NCBI RefSeq assembly: GCF_001404515.1
Contig: NZ_CXWE01000001.1
Location: 248,001 to 312,000 of the forward strand
Length of the DNA: 64,000 nt
Direction of reading: 5' to 3'
Source: Roseibium album
GTDB taxonomy: Bacteria; Pseudomonadota; Alphaproteobacteria; Rhizobiales; Stappiaceae
The notes beneath the pieces were generated by a model. It was not told the origin of the DNA. It made no database searches and was given only the letters and a program-made list of their open reading frames with translations. The first letter of the stretch is position 1, and every line of letters begins with the position of its first letter. Made by a program: the position numbers and the translations under genes. Positions 45,670 to 54,852 of the stretch are shown piece after piece.

Positions 45670-46533
45670 ATGATCGATAGACTTCTTGCCGAGTTGCCAC
45701 AGCTGATGGTGGATGAAACGGTCAAAGCTGCACTTCTGGAGGACTGGGGCCGTGCCGGTGATATCACCAGCCAGGCAACCTTGCCCAAGCATGCACGTGC
45801 ACGCGCCGTCATCGCCGCGCGCAAACCTGGTGTTCTGGCCGGACTGGGATTTGCCGAAAGTGCTTGCCGCCAAACCGATGCAGCACTTTCCTTCTTGCCT
45901 CTCAAGCAGGATGGAGAGCGCCTCGCCCCGAACGATCAGGTTGCCAGGATCGAAGGACCGGCGCGGGCTTTGCTTTCTGCCGAACGCGTTGCGCTGAATT
46001 TCCTGGGGCATTTGTCGGGCATCGCCACTGCAACATCGCGCTTTGCAGATCAGATTGCGCATACCAAGGCGAAAATTGTCTGTACGCGCAAGACCACGCC
46101 GGGTTTGAGGGCGTTCGAGAAATACGCGGTCAAATGTGGTGGCGGCGCCAACCACCGGTTTGGTCTTGATGACGCGATCCTGATCAAGGACAATCATATT
46201 GCGGTTGCCGGTGGTGTTTCAAAGGCCATCGATGCGGCCAGGGCATTTGCCGGACATCTGGTGAAGATCGAGGTGGAAGTCGATACGCTCGACCAGCTTC
46301 GCGAAGCACTTCAAGCTGGGCCGGATGTGGTCATGCTCGACAACATGAGCCCTGAAACGCTTCAACGCGCCGTCGAGATTGCAGCCGGCAAGGTCATTTT
46401 GGAAGCGTCCGGTGGCATTGAGCTGGATACGGTCAAGGCCGTGGCAGAAGCAGGTGTGGATCTGATTTCATCAGGTTGGATCACCCATTCTTCCCCCGTG
46501 CTGGATCTCGGGCTCGATATCGAGATCGCCTGA
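45670..46533 (+). CDS. nadC: Nicotinate-nucleotide pyrophosphorylase NadC
   Basis: A 287-residue quinolinate phosphoribosyltransferase that makes nicotinate mononucleotide with loss of CO2. Diagnostic blocks: [16 protein letters not shown] (about 18-33), [38 protein letters not shown] with the PRPP and quinolinate-binding Arg/Lys, NRFGLDDA-type [16 protein letters not shown], and [20 protein letters not shown]. The last gene of nadABC. Confidence 0.97.
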   Translation: MIDRLLAELPQLMVDETVKAALLEDWGRAGDITSQATLPKHARARAVIAARKPGVLAGLGFAESACRQTDAALSFLPLKQDGERLAPNDQVARIEGPARALLSAERVALNFLGHLSGIATATSRFADQIAHTKAKIVCTRKTTPGLRAFEKYAVKCGGGANHRFGLDDAILIKDNHIAVAGGVSKAIDAARAFAGHLVKIEVEVDTLDQLREALQAGPDVVMLDNMSPETLQRAVEIAAGKVILEASGGIELDTVKAVAEAGVDLISSGWITHSSPVLDLGLDIEIA

Positions 46534-46673
46534 CCTCGTGCCGTGTGGCGGGACCTCGACTTATCTGCGGAAGTGCGTCAGTCTGAGCCGGGAACCAACT
46601 GAACTTCCATGAACTGTCAAGGTGAAGGCGGATGGCTTTCTGTGACAGCAAGTAGGCATCACGGCGACGCGCT

Positions 46674-47705
46674 TTGGAACAATCTCAGGACGGCAACCCG
46701 GCGAAACCGGACCAGTATCTGGACGCAGGCAGATCTGATGCCACGACGGTGGATGTTTGTTTCCTTCTTTTGAATAATTTTTCCCTGCTGTCCTTTGCGT
46801 CCGCGATTGAACCGCTGCGTATCGCTAACAAGGTTCTGAAACGCAAGTCGTTCAACTACAGATGCTGCACGGTTGACGGTCTTGATGCAATCGCAAGCAA
46901 TGGCAGTGTCATGCGAGCTGATTGTGCACTGGAAGAAATTGCCAGGGCTGATCTGGTTGCAGTTTGCAGCAGCGATGACGTTGAACGTGTTGAATTGACG
47001 GCAAGACAAAAGGCGCTGATCCGGCAGCTTGCCTTGCGGGTCAACCGTGTCGCGGGCATTTGTACCGGTGCCTACGTTCTGGCTGATCTCGGGTTGCTGG
47101 ACGGCCGGGCGTGCACCATTCACTGGGAATACGCCGATCTGTTCCGGGAAATGTTCCCAAGGACCGACCTGGTTGACAACCTCATCCAGGCCGATGGCCG
47201 GTTCCTGACATGCGCGGGCGGCACTGCCGCAATCGATCTCATGGTCGGCTTTATTGCGGAAGTGCACGGGAGCAGGGTTGCCGGTGACGTTGCGGACATA
47301 GCGCTGCACCACGACATGAGGTCGGGCGAGGAGCGGCAGCATACGGTAATGCGCGACGATCTGGAGATGGTGCCGAAAAAACTGCGCGTTTGCATCGAAC
47401 TGATGACCGAACATGTCAGCGAACCACTGTCACTTCAGGAAATTGCCAACCGGCTCGGTGCGAGCCCGCGCCAGCTGCAGCGTGATTTCCACAAATACCT
47501 GAATTGCACCCCGCTCGATTATTACAGCAAGATCCGCATCGACATCGCACGTCAACTGGTGTGCCGGACGTCGATGCGCATAATCGATATCGGTGTTGCC
47601 TGTGGATTTTCCAGCGGCTCTCATTTTTCAAAACGTTACCGTGCAGCGCATGGCCTGAGCCCGGCGCAGGACAGAGAGCTCCGGAGCCGGAAGCTGGAAC
47701 GCTGA
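46674..47705 (+). CDS. GlxA family transcriptional regulator (DJ-1/PfpI-like plus AraC)
   Basis: A 343-residue regulator. The N-terminal half is a class I glutamine amidotransferase-like (DJ-1) sensor with the elbow cysteine in AGICTGAYVLADLGLLDG; the C-terminal third has two AraC-type helix-turn-helix units (LSLQEIANRLGASPRQLQRDF and IIDIGVACGFSSGSHFSKRYR). Relatives control arginine, carnitine, choline and similar amine catabolism. The effector and targets here are unknown. TTG at 46674 is the only good upstream start. It follows nadC by 140 bases and may be independent. Confidence 0.9.
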   Translation: MEQSQDGNPAKPDQYLDAGRSDATTVDVCFLLLNNFSLLSFASAIEPLRIANKVLKRKSFNYRCCTVDGLDAIASNGSVMRADCALEEIARADLVAVCSSDDVERVELTARQKALIRQLALRVNRVAGICTGAYVLADLGLLDGRACTIHWEYADLFREMFPRTDLVDNLIQADGRFLTCAGGTAAIDLMVGFIAEVHGSRVAGDVADIALHHDMRSGEERQHTVMRDDLEMVPKKLRVCIELMTEHVSEPLSLQEIANRLGASPRQLQRDFHKYLNCTPLDYYSKIRIDIARQLVCRTSMRIIDIGVACGFSSGSHFSKRYRAAHGLSPAQDRELRSRKLER

Positions 47706-47939
47706 GACAACGGACGCATTGCACATGGCGCCTTCAGTCATATTGCCGACAACATCAGTCAACAGGACTTGAGCATTGCCGATCTTCGATGGATCGGGAT
47801 GTTGGCTGGAAAAACCTTTCGAGCGAGTTCCATCGGACATGCAAATGACCGCCGAACTGGTCGCAAGTGGTTCCTTCCGATCGGTTTTTGCCTTAGCGTC
47901 GGCTCGAACATTCTGGAAAGGGAGCATTGGGACACCGTA

Positions 47940-48443
47940 ATGAGCGATCAGAATCCAGATGCTGGAAAGTCGGATGAATTCGACGTGGCGCATCGGCTGA
48001 CCCGATTGGCGCAGATTCCGATGCTGATCGGCCTTTCGGTCGGCATGGTCCTTTTTCTGATTACGTTTTTCGTTGATATCTACGACGCGGTCGCCACCTA
48101 CGAGTTTCTGGACCGCAAGAAGACGATCCTGCTGATCCTCAACCTGCTGGACATGGTTTTCATCGCCAATCTGGTGGTGATGGTGGCCAACAACACCTAC
48201 AACACCTTCCGTCTGAAATCTTCCGCCCACGGCGAAGGGTTCATCAAGGAAAGCGAAAGGGCTTATCGACGGATGAAGCATCGGATCGTGTCGACGATCG
48301 TCATCATCTCGTCGATCCATGTTCTCAGCGAACTTTTGGAGTTTTCGCAAGTCAATGCGTTGCAGGTCGCCGCGCTGTTCGGGTTCCACCTGATCCTGCT
48401 GGCGACCTATGTGGTCACAAATGTTTTCAGGACCAGCGATTGA
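47940..48443 (+). CDS. YqhA/TIGR00645 family membrane protein
   Basis: A 167-residue inner membrane protein, four helices: the first around IPMLIGLSVGMVLFLITFFV, the second ILLILNLLDMVFIANLVVMVA, the third IVSTIVIISSIHVLSELLEF, and the fourth ALFGFHLILLATYVVTNVF. The SER-type loop KSSAHGEGFIKESERAYRRMK matches the YqhA family. Function unknown; the protein is widely conserved. No convincing ribosome site precedes the ATG at 47940, but family length supports it. It ends 18 bases from the convergent hydrolase stop. Confidence 0.83.
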   Translation: MSDQNPDAGKSDEFDVAHRLTRLAQIPMLIGLSVGMVLFLITFFVDIYDAVATYEFLDRKKTILLILNLLDMVFIANLVVMVANNTYNTFRLKSSAHGEGFIKESERAYRRMKHRIVSTIVIISSIHVLSELLEFSQVNALQVAALFGFHLILLATYVVTNVFRTSD

Positions 48444-48461
48444 ACCGTCAGGAAATCCTGA

Positions 48462-49709
48462 TCAGTTCCAGCCGCCTGCATAGGTCTTGTAAAAGATGTG
48501 CAATCCGACCTGGCCACGCTTGGCCATCGATTTGGCCCAACGCGGATTGACGTAGGTTGCGTGGTAGTGCGTCGAGGCATCGACCATCTTCAGATACTGT
48601 TTTCCGTCCAGAACGTCTCTGGCGAGACGTTTCGCCGTCTTCCAGGCATCCTTGCTGGAAATCCGGTCCTTGATGCCGTCGCAGGCAAAGGAGAACTGGC
48701 AGCGATTGCGCTTGTGCTTGTTCTGGTAGACGACACCGCAGATTGACTTCGGATAAGACGGGTTCTTCACCCGATTGAGAACCACCTGCGCGACGGCAAC
48801 CTGGCCTTCTTCGCTTTCACCGCGTGCTTCGAAATAGATTGCTTCGGCCAGACAACGCTGTTCCTTCTTCGTGCCGACGGAAAGTGGCAGTGGCTTTTGC
48901 GCCCACCAGTGCGGATTGTCCGGATCTTCAGGGGGCGGCAGTTCCTGTTCGTATTTCGCCGCACCGAAAAGAGCGTCGAAGGGCTCCTTCGTTTCCTTGA
49001 CGCTTTCGGGTGCATAGGCGGATACGAGTGAAAAACTCGCCGCTGCCGCGTTTCGCGCCATCATCACCTTCTGCAGGTCGAGCGGACCACCTTCAAGAAG
49101 ACCGTTCTTGCCCGCCTCCGCGAGACGTGTGGTTTCCTTTGAATCGAGCGGTTGAGGCTTGACGAAGGCAACACGCGGCAGATCTTCATGCTTCTTCTCG
49201 GTGGAGATCATGCTGGACATGGCGTAAACGTTGCCTGACGCCCCGTCGACCATGTGCCGGTCCGGAGCAATGGTGATGAGGCGGTCGCCTTTTGCCGATG
49301 TGTTGGTCAGGATCGTGTCGGGTACGGTTGTCGGTCGAGCGCTTGCAAAGACGTCCTCAAGGCCATAAAGCGGGCGGGCTTCGACACCTCGCTCAGCCGA
49401 GGTCAGCGTCAGGATCGGTGCGCTCGTGTAGTCGGGAATTGCCGGAGTGCCAAGTGCGAGCTTTGGAGCGACCCTCGTGGCGAAATTTGCCGGTTCAAGC
49501 GCCATCATCCAGCGCGGTGACTGGTCTTTCCTTGCGTTGATCAGTGCAAAGATGTCCTGCTCGCCGATGGAGCCGCCAAGCATGAAAAACAGCACGGGGC
49601 TTGTCGCCAGAGCGATTTTCATTCGGCGCAAGCGTGTGCGAGCCGAGCTCTTGTTCTGTGAAACTGCAGAAAAAAACCGCTTTCCGTGGCGGGATAAAGG
49701 GCCAAACAT
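48462..49709 (-). CDS. SleB-type cell wall hydrolase
   Basis: A 415-residue protein whose C-terminal 135 residues are a SleB/CwlJ (Hydrolase_2) domain: CLAEAIYFEARGESEEGQVAVAQVVLNRV, YPKSICGVVYQ, CQFSFACDG, and HYHATYVNPRWAKSM. The catalytic Glu is expected in EARGE. The first 280 residues are an N-terminal membrane helix (ALATSPVLFFMLGGSI) and a long linker without known domain, so the enzyme is probably anchored in the inner membrane and acts on peptidoglycan glycan chains. No start closer than ATG 49709 gives this anchor. Confidence 0.85.
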   Translation of the reverse strand: MFGPLSRHGKRFFSAVSQNKSSARTRLRRMKIALATSPVLFFMLGGSIGEQDIFALINARKDQSPRWMMALEPANFATRVAPKLALGTPAIPDYTSAPILTLTSAERGVEARPLYGLEDVFASARPTTVPDTILTNTSAKGDRLITIAPDRHMVDGASGNVYAMSSMISTEKKHEDLPRVAFVKPQPLDSKETTRLAEAGKNGLLEGGPLDLQKVMMARNAAAASFSLVSAYAPESVKETKEPFDALFGAAKYEQELPPPEDPDNPHWWAQKPLPLSVGTKKEQRCLAEAIYFEARGESEEGQVAVAQVVLNRVKNPSYPKSICGVVYQNKHKRNRCQFSFACDGIKDRISSKDAWKTAKRLARDVLDGKQYLKMVDASTHYHATYVNPRWAKSMAKRGQVGLHIFYKTYAGGWN

Positions 49710-49948
49710 ACGCAGCCAACTCCAACTCGTTGCACACCGTCCCGGAAGCCGGACGATCAGCGCTAACGTTGTGTGAACAACAACGCCGGAATTGAGAATG
49801 TCCGCTTAACCTTGAAAGAGCGTTAATGCGAGATGATTTGACCGGTATTCGCGGATTTTTTTCTAGCGCAAGGGGAATTATGGTTAACGCAACAAAGTTT
49901 TAACGATACCTCACAGGTCGGTTACTGGAGGATATTCTTAATGAAAGT

Positions 49949-50932
49949 CTAACGCCCGCCGACCCTCAGACCCGGCGCCGGTCGCTCGCTCATGAGTTGA
50001 TGGCGGAACCTGAATAGCGCTGCCGGACGTCCACCCGTGGCAGTCGACGTGGAACCGGTTGGCTCTACAAGATCGGCGTTTTCGACCAACCTTCGAAAGT
50101 TCTGCTTGTGAAGGTGACGGCCCGATATTGCTTCGACGGAAGTCTGCAGTTCCGTCAGCGTGAACACTTCAGGCATCAGTTCGAAGATTACCGGCCGGTA
50201 TTTCAGTTTCCCGCGCAAACGGGAAATGGCTGTCGCCAGCACCCGCCTGTGGTCGAAACGCATGGACACACCCAGAAAGGGCAGGGTGTCTCTTGCGAGC
50301 GCAGCCGGGCGGCCGTCCCGTTTGGCTTCGCGAAGCAGGCCTGCTTCGTAGAGCAATTCGAAACGCTCCAGTGCCCTTTCCTCGTCCCAGTGCGTGGCAT
50401 CCGTGCCAAAGGCCAGACGAACACGTTCCTGACGCGCGAGCGGTCTCGGAGGTTCGCCCTCCATCGGCGGCTCGCTCGCCCAGGTTTCAAGGGCAGGAAG
50501 AATGTCCCTGTCCAGAAGGAAGGGCCGCCCGCTGCGCCAGTCTTCCCAGGGAAAATAGTCGTACCATGAGCGCCAGGCCGAATTGTGCCGGGCAAGCGTG
50601 TTTTCGGAGCCTGCCGTTTGGCGGGTGAGCGCCAGATAGCCGACAGAGACCACATGGGGTCCCTCGTCTCCGGTGACCCTGTGGCGACCACGGTCCCCGA
50701 AGGTATAGAGTTGCTCGACATATCCCAGGCTGAGCGCAGTCTGGTTTTCCACCCAGCTTCTGAGACCGATTTCGAATGTCCGGTGATGGATGGGGTCAAA
50801 GGGGCCGAAGGGCAGGCTGTCGAGGTCCGCCTCCTTCTCGTCGTTGACGTGCACGATCTGAGGCGTTCCGTCCGAAACCGAAACGATGACCGCGTTCAAA
50901 CCGATCTCAATACTGGCGTGCCTGTGTGGCAT
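49949..50932 (-). CDS. nadQ: NadQ/NrtR-like NAD metabolism regulator (Nudix-type sensor plus wHTH)
   Basis: A 327-residue regulator. The first 140 residues are Nudix-like (IEIGLNAVIVSVSDGTPQIVHV, LGYVEQLYTFGDRGRH), but the catalytic Nudix box is missing, so it senses rather than cleaves. The C-terminal half is a winged helix (FELMPEVFTLTELQTSVEAI, NFRRLVENADLVEPTG). From memory this is COG4111, whose alphaproteobacterial members were named NadQ and predicted to control nadABC. It lies about 3.4 kb downstream of nadC. It follows the tyrosine phosphatase by 17 bases on the minus strand. Confidence 0.85.
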   Translation of the reverse strand: MPHRHASIEIGLNAVIVSVSDGTPQIVHVNDEKEADLDSLPFGPFDPIHHRTFEIGLRSWVENQTALSLGYVEQLYTFGDRGRHRVTGDEGPHVVSVGYLALTRQTAGSENTLARHNSAWRSWYDYFPWEDWRSGRPFLLDRDILPALETWASEPPMEGEPPRPLARQERVRLAFGTDATHWDEERALERFELLYEAGLLREAKRDGRPAALARDTLPFLGVSMRFDHRRVLATAISRLRGKLKYRPVIFELMPEVFTLTELQTSVEAISGRHLHKQNFRRLVENADLVEPTGSTSTATGGRPAALFRFRHQLMSERPAPGLRVGGR

Positions 50933-50949
50933 GAAACTCCCCGGTCGGT

Positions 50950-51456
50950 CTAGTCGATCGGCATTATGAATGGAGTGCCTTCGAATGCATTGGCACCACG
51001 GCCGATACCCCGAATGGCATCAATCATGCGGCCATCCCGTCCGAGCAACTTGTCCGCCATGGCGATAATGCGTGCGTTCGGCGTTGCGGAAGGTGACGTT
51101 TCGCGCAGCGCCGACGCCAACCTGTATTCGTCCGCTTCGGAGTTGAGGGCACACGCAGCCACATAGGCGCCGGCTGTCGAGCGGCTGATTCCGGCCCAGC
51201 AATGGATGACCATGGGGGCTTTCCTGTCCCATTCCCTGACGAAGGCAAGCAGATCTTCAACATGCTGTTCGTTCGGTGGTGTCAGCAGGGCGACCTGTTC
51301 AACGATATCATTGAAAGCCAGGAAGAGGTGACGGTCGGGGGAGACCCCTGCGGGCGTTGGTACGTCCATCTCCGCATTGATAAGGGTGACGACGGACCTC
51401 GCCCCTGTTTCGGCGACTGTTTCGTTCAGTTTTGATAGTGAGCACACGTGCAGCAT
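50950..51456 (-). CDS. Tyrosine phosphatase-family protein
   Basis: A 168-residue protein of the dual-specificity/tyrosine phosphatase fold. The signature HCWAGISRS (Cys86, Arg92) is intact, so a Cys-Arg phosphatase mechanism is likely. The general acid Asp is probably in LAFNDIVEQ. Similar small proteins occur next to NadQ-like genes; the substrate may be a protein or a phosphorylated small molecule. It is upstream of nadQ in a probable two-gene operon. Confidence 0.86.
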   Translation of the reverse strand: MLHVCSLSKLNETVAETGARSVVTLINAEMDVPTPAGVSPDRHLFLAFNDIVEQVALLTPPNEQHVEDLLAFVREWDRKAPMVIHCWAGISRSTAGAYVAACALNSEADEYRLASALRETSPSATPNARIIAMADKLLGRDGRMIDAIRGIGRGANAFEGTPFIMPID

Positions 51457-51511
51457 GGCAGAACCGGGTTATTTGTTTCTGCCTTTAAGGTAGGGTTATT
51501 CGCCCTTCAGG

Positions 51512-52174
51512 TCACGCGTTTGCGCGCTCACCACTCGGTTTGTTCCCAGCTTCGCGCAGTTTTTCTATTTCATGAAACCGTTCCAGGAACTTCTCTTGAG
51601 CCTGTGCCACCGGCAATGGCTCCAGCCCATACTGCAGACGGTTGTCCTTCCCGTGTGCAAAAGCCCTGGGACGCCCGAAGATCCTGGCGGCTTCCTCCTC
51701 ATCAAATCCGGCAAGTTCCACGGCTTCGAAATAAGCAGAGATAATGTCGGCGCGTTTTGCCAGCTTCTTGACGGTTTGCGGAATTTCGGCCGGCAGGCCG
51801 AAACGAAGATGAATTGCCGCCTGAAGGCGTGTCTCCACCGCTTTGTAGGCTTCGCCGATAACCGCCTTGAACGGCGATATCATGTCACCGATCACGTATT
51901 CCGGGGCGTCGTGAAGCAGGACGGCCTGACGCCAGTGAGGCGGTAGGTCGGGTTTCAGCTTCAGCGCGATGTCCTCGACGACCAGACAGTGCTCGGCCAC
52001 CGAAAAGGCATGGTCACCGTTGGTTTGGCCATTCCAGCGCGCCACACGGGCAAGCCCGTGAGCAATATCTGAAATTTCGACGTCCAGCGGTGAGGGGTCG
52101 AGCAGGTTGAGGCGTCGACCGGACAACATGCGCTGCCAGGCGCGGGGAGGCTGATCGGGACGGGCTGTGGGCAT
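51512..52174 (-). CDS. HD domain phosphohydrolase (YfbR-like)
   Basis: A 220-residue metal-dependent phosphohydrolase. HD motif residues are His55 in NGDHAFSVAEH, His88-Asp89 in LLHDAPEYVIGDM, and a distal Asp in KRADIISAYFEAVEL. These enzymes hydrolyse nucleoside monophosphates or related phosphates. The ATG at 52174 is chosen since the frame upstream overlaps the YgfZ-like gene. The YgfZ-like gene stops 25 bases upstream on the same strand, so the two are probably cotranscribed. Confidence 0.88.
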   Translation of the reverse strand: MPTARPDQPPRAWQRMLSGRRLNLLDPSPLDVEISDIAHGLARVARWNGQTNGDHAFSVAEHCLVVEDIALKLKPDLPPHWRQAVLLHDAPEYVIGDMISPFKAVIGEAYKAVETRLQAAIHLRFGLPAEIPQTVKKLAKRADIISAYFEAVELAGFDEEEAARIFGRPRAFAHGKDNRLQYGLEPLPVAQAQEKFLERFHEIEKLREAGNKPSGERANA

Positions 52175-52199
52175 CGGTCCTGGGGTGCGAATGGCGGTT

Positions 52200-53078
52200 T
52201 CAGTTTGCGGTGCTCTGTTCTGGCCAGGAAAAGGATGCCCAATCTGGGATCCTGACCTGCACCTTCGCGACACCGCATTGAAGTGGGGTGCCGTTGTCCT
52301 TGGCTTGCGCCGCCTTGTCAAGACGAACCAGCGCAAGACCGATCTGGCCTGTGCTCGAACCCAGTTCACCGATCGATTTGCCGCCGGAGGTGACGGGTGT
52401 TCCCTTTTCCGGCAGCTTGTCCGAACTTTCTACCAGAACAAACCGCTTGCGGGATGTCCCCCTGTGGTGGACGCGCGAGACGACTTCCTGCCCGACATAA
52501 CAACCCTTGCTAAAGGAAACGCCACCGAGTTGGTCAAGGTCCGCATCATGCGGAAAGATATCGGAATAATCGAAATCCTTGAGCCCTTCGGGAACACCAA
52601 GGGCGATTCGGTGAAAATCGTAGTCCTCCAGGCTGGCGGCTTCGGCAGTATTTTCCGCCAGCAGGGACCCGACCTTACCGACAACACGTTCTCCGAGCGC
52701 CGGTACTCGCGGGTCTGTCACCGCCAGCAACGCAGTTTCAAATACAGCCGTTCCATTCCAGACGGCAATCACGCCGAGATCTTCATCCATGTATTCCAGA
52801 TCGACCTTGGCACGAAGTCTGTAGAACGTCAGGCGTTTCAACAGGTCGGGTGCCGTCTCAAGAGGTGCATCCAGCAGGTAGCCGTCTGCTGTCTTATAAA
52901 TCAGAAAATCGAAAAGGATTTTGCCCTGAGGTGTTAGCAAGGCACCTGCACAGGCGCCGTTCTCGTCGGTTTTCTCGATATCGGCCGTCACGAGGTTTTG
53001 CAGGAAATGATGTGCGTCGTCACCGGCAACCCGGATCAGGGCACGGTCGGTCAGGTGGGTTATCTTGGCGGACGGCAC
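52200..53078 (-). CDS. ygfZ: YgfZ/GcvT-like folate-binding Fe-S maturation factor
   Basis: A 292-residue member of the COG0354 family, which aids repair or synthesis of certain iron-sulfur proteins using tetrahydrofolate. The signature KGCYVGQEVVSRVHHRG (near residues 193-209) with its conserved Cys is intact. The N-terminus LTDRALIRVAGDDAHHFLQNL and LLTPQGKILFDFLIY are family-typical. Cotranscription with the HD gene is likely. Divergent from the dihydroorotase gene. Confidence 0.93.
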   Translation of the reverse strand: MPSAKITHLTDRALIRVAGDDAHHFLQNLVTADIEKTDENGACAGALLTPQGKILFDFLIYKTADGYLLDAPLETAPDLLKRLTFYRLRAKVDLEYMDEDLGVIAVWNGTAVFETALLAVTDPRVPALGERVVGKVGSLLAENTAEAASLEDYDFHRIALGVPEGLKDFDYSDIFPHDADLDQLGGVSFSKGCYVGQEVVSRVHHRGTSRKRFVLVESSDKLPEKGTPVTSGGKSIGELGSSTGQIGLALVRLDKAAQAKDNGTPLQCGVAKVQVRIPDWASFSWPEQSTAN

Positions 53079-53257
53079 GGCGCGCTCCTGATAGGGTTAC
53101 GTGAATGAAGCTATGGTCTCTTCGGCGAAATAAGTGTTTTGACGGAGCGCGGCAAGGGCGGGATTACGCAAACCGGATCTGGTCCTTTTGACAGCGCGCG
53201 CGTATAAGCCCGATTAGACGACACACCGCAGACGAATTCACCGACGGAGGAAACCCG

Positions 53258-54589
53258 ATGAGCGAGACCTATGACCTGATCCTGAAAGGTGGCACGGTCG
53301 TCAATCAGGACGGTGAGGGCATTCGCGATGTCGGTATCAGAAATGGGCGGATTGCCGGGATCGGATCCTTCGATGCTTCGCAGTCCGGCGATGTGATCGA
53401 CTGCACGGGATTGCATGTCCTTCCGGGGGTAATGGATACTCAGGTGCATTTCCGCGAACCGGGGCTGGACCACAAGGAAGACCTTGAATCGGGATCCCGC
53501 GCCGCAGTCATGGGCGGCGTGACGGCAGTGTTCGAAATGCCCAATACCAATCCCTTGACGACGAACGAGGAAGCATTGGCCGACAAGGTCAGGCGTGGGC
53601 ACCACCGAATGCATTGTGATTTCGCCTTCTGGGTTGGTGGGACCCGGGAGAACGTAAAGGACATACCGGATCTGGAACGTCTGCCTGCCGCTGCCGGCAT
53701 CAAGGTGTTCATGGGTTCCTCCACGGGTGATCTGCTGGTGGAAGATGACGACGGTGTAAGGGACATCCTGTCGGTGACCCGTCGCCGAGCAGCATTTCAC
53801 TCCGAAGACGAGTTCCGCCTGCGCGAGCGTCAGGGAGAGCGGGTCGAGGGGGATCCGAGTTCGCACCCGATCTGGCGCGACGAGATTGCTGCCCTTCAAT
53901 GTACGCAGCGTCTTGTTGGTATTGCTCGTGAAACCGGTGCAAAGATCCATATTCTGCATCTTTCCACTGCAGAAGAAGTCGACTACCTGATCGATCACAA
54001 GGATGTGGCATCGATCGAGGTGACGCCGCACCATCTGACCCTGACGGACGAGGCCTATCACCGTCTCGGAACGCTGGTGCAAATGAACCCGCCTGTACGC
54101 GCACCACGTCATTCCGAGCGGCTTTGGTGGGCATTGAAGCAAGGTGTTCTGGATATTTTCGGGTCAGATCACGCCCCCCATCTATTGGAAGAAAAACAGA
54201 AAACCTATCCGGCTTCGCCGTCGGGGATGACGGGTGTGCAGACGCTCGTTCCGATCATGCTGGATCACGTCAGCAAGGGTCGCCTGAGCCTGGCGAGGTT
54301 TGTCGACATGACAAGCGCGGGTCCGGCACGCCTCTTTCAGACGGCACGCAAGGGGCGGATCGCGGTCGGCTACGACGCCGACTTCACGCTGGTCGACCTC
54401 AAGCGCACGGAAACCATCGGGAATGACTGGATCGCATCCAAATGCGGCTGGACGCCCTATGACGGCAAGGAGGTCACCGGTTGGCCTGTCGGCACGATGG
54501 TTCGCGGCGAGCGCGTGATGTGGGAAGGTGAATTGTCGGTACCGTCCAGGGGGGAAGCCGTCGTTTTTCAGGACGGGATCAGGAAGTAG
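53258..54589 (+). CDS. pyrC: Dihydroorotase
   Basis: A 443-residue zinc amidohydrolase that closes carbamoyl-aspartate to dihydroorotate in pyrimidine synthesis. Metal ligands: His-x-His in DTQVHFREPGLDHKED, the carboxylated Lys in AAGIKVFMGSSTGDL, His in RRAAFHSEDEF and IHILHLSTAEE, and Asp in FGSDHAPHLLEE. The closely related allantoinase and hydantoinases have similar sets; the QVHFREPG and GSDHAPH motifs favour dihydroorotase. A promoter-like TTGACG-17-GATTAC lies at 53139-53167. Confidence 0.9.
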   Translation: MSETYDLILKGGTVVNQDGEGIRDVGIRNGRIAGIGSFDASQSGDVIDCTGLHVLPGVMDTQVHFREPGLDHKEDLESGSRAAVMGGVTAVFEMPNTNPLTTNEEALADKVRRGHHRMHCDFAFWVGGTRENVKDIPDLERLPAAAGIKVFMGSSTGDLLVEDDDGVRDILSVTRRRAAFHSEDEFRLRERQGERVEGDPSSHPIWRDEIAALQCTQRLVGIARETGAKIHILHLSTAEEVDYLIDHKDVASIEVTPHHLTLTDEAYHRLGTLVQMNPPVRAPRHSERLWWALKQGVLDIFGSDHAPHLLEEKQKTYPASPSGMTGVQTLVPIMLDHVSKGRLSLARFVDMTSAGPARLFQTARKGRIAVGYDADFTLVDLKRTETIGNDWIASKCGWTPYDGKEVTGWPVGTMVRGERVMWEGELSVPSRGEAVVFQDGIRK

Positions 54590-54852
54590 GGTTCCTTTTC
54601 GGCGACACTGATTGAAAATACCGCGAAATTCGGGGCTCTTTCCGCCAAGATGGACCGGATCACGCGCAGTTTTGAAAACCATCCGTACAATTTGTGATGT
54701 GAATAACAGCTGGAAGCTGGCTAAACTGCCAGGGTCAAATTGCCAATGGGCGAAGGAAACCAATGGGTAACCGTGTTTCCTAACCCGATCTAAAAAAGTT
54801 TTGAATAGAGTTTTCTGCGAGCTTTAAGGGTTTTTCGTTGGAGAGCTCAGGG

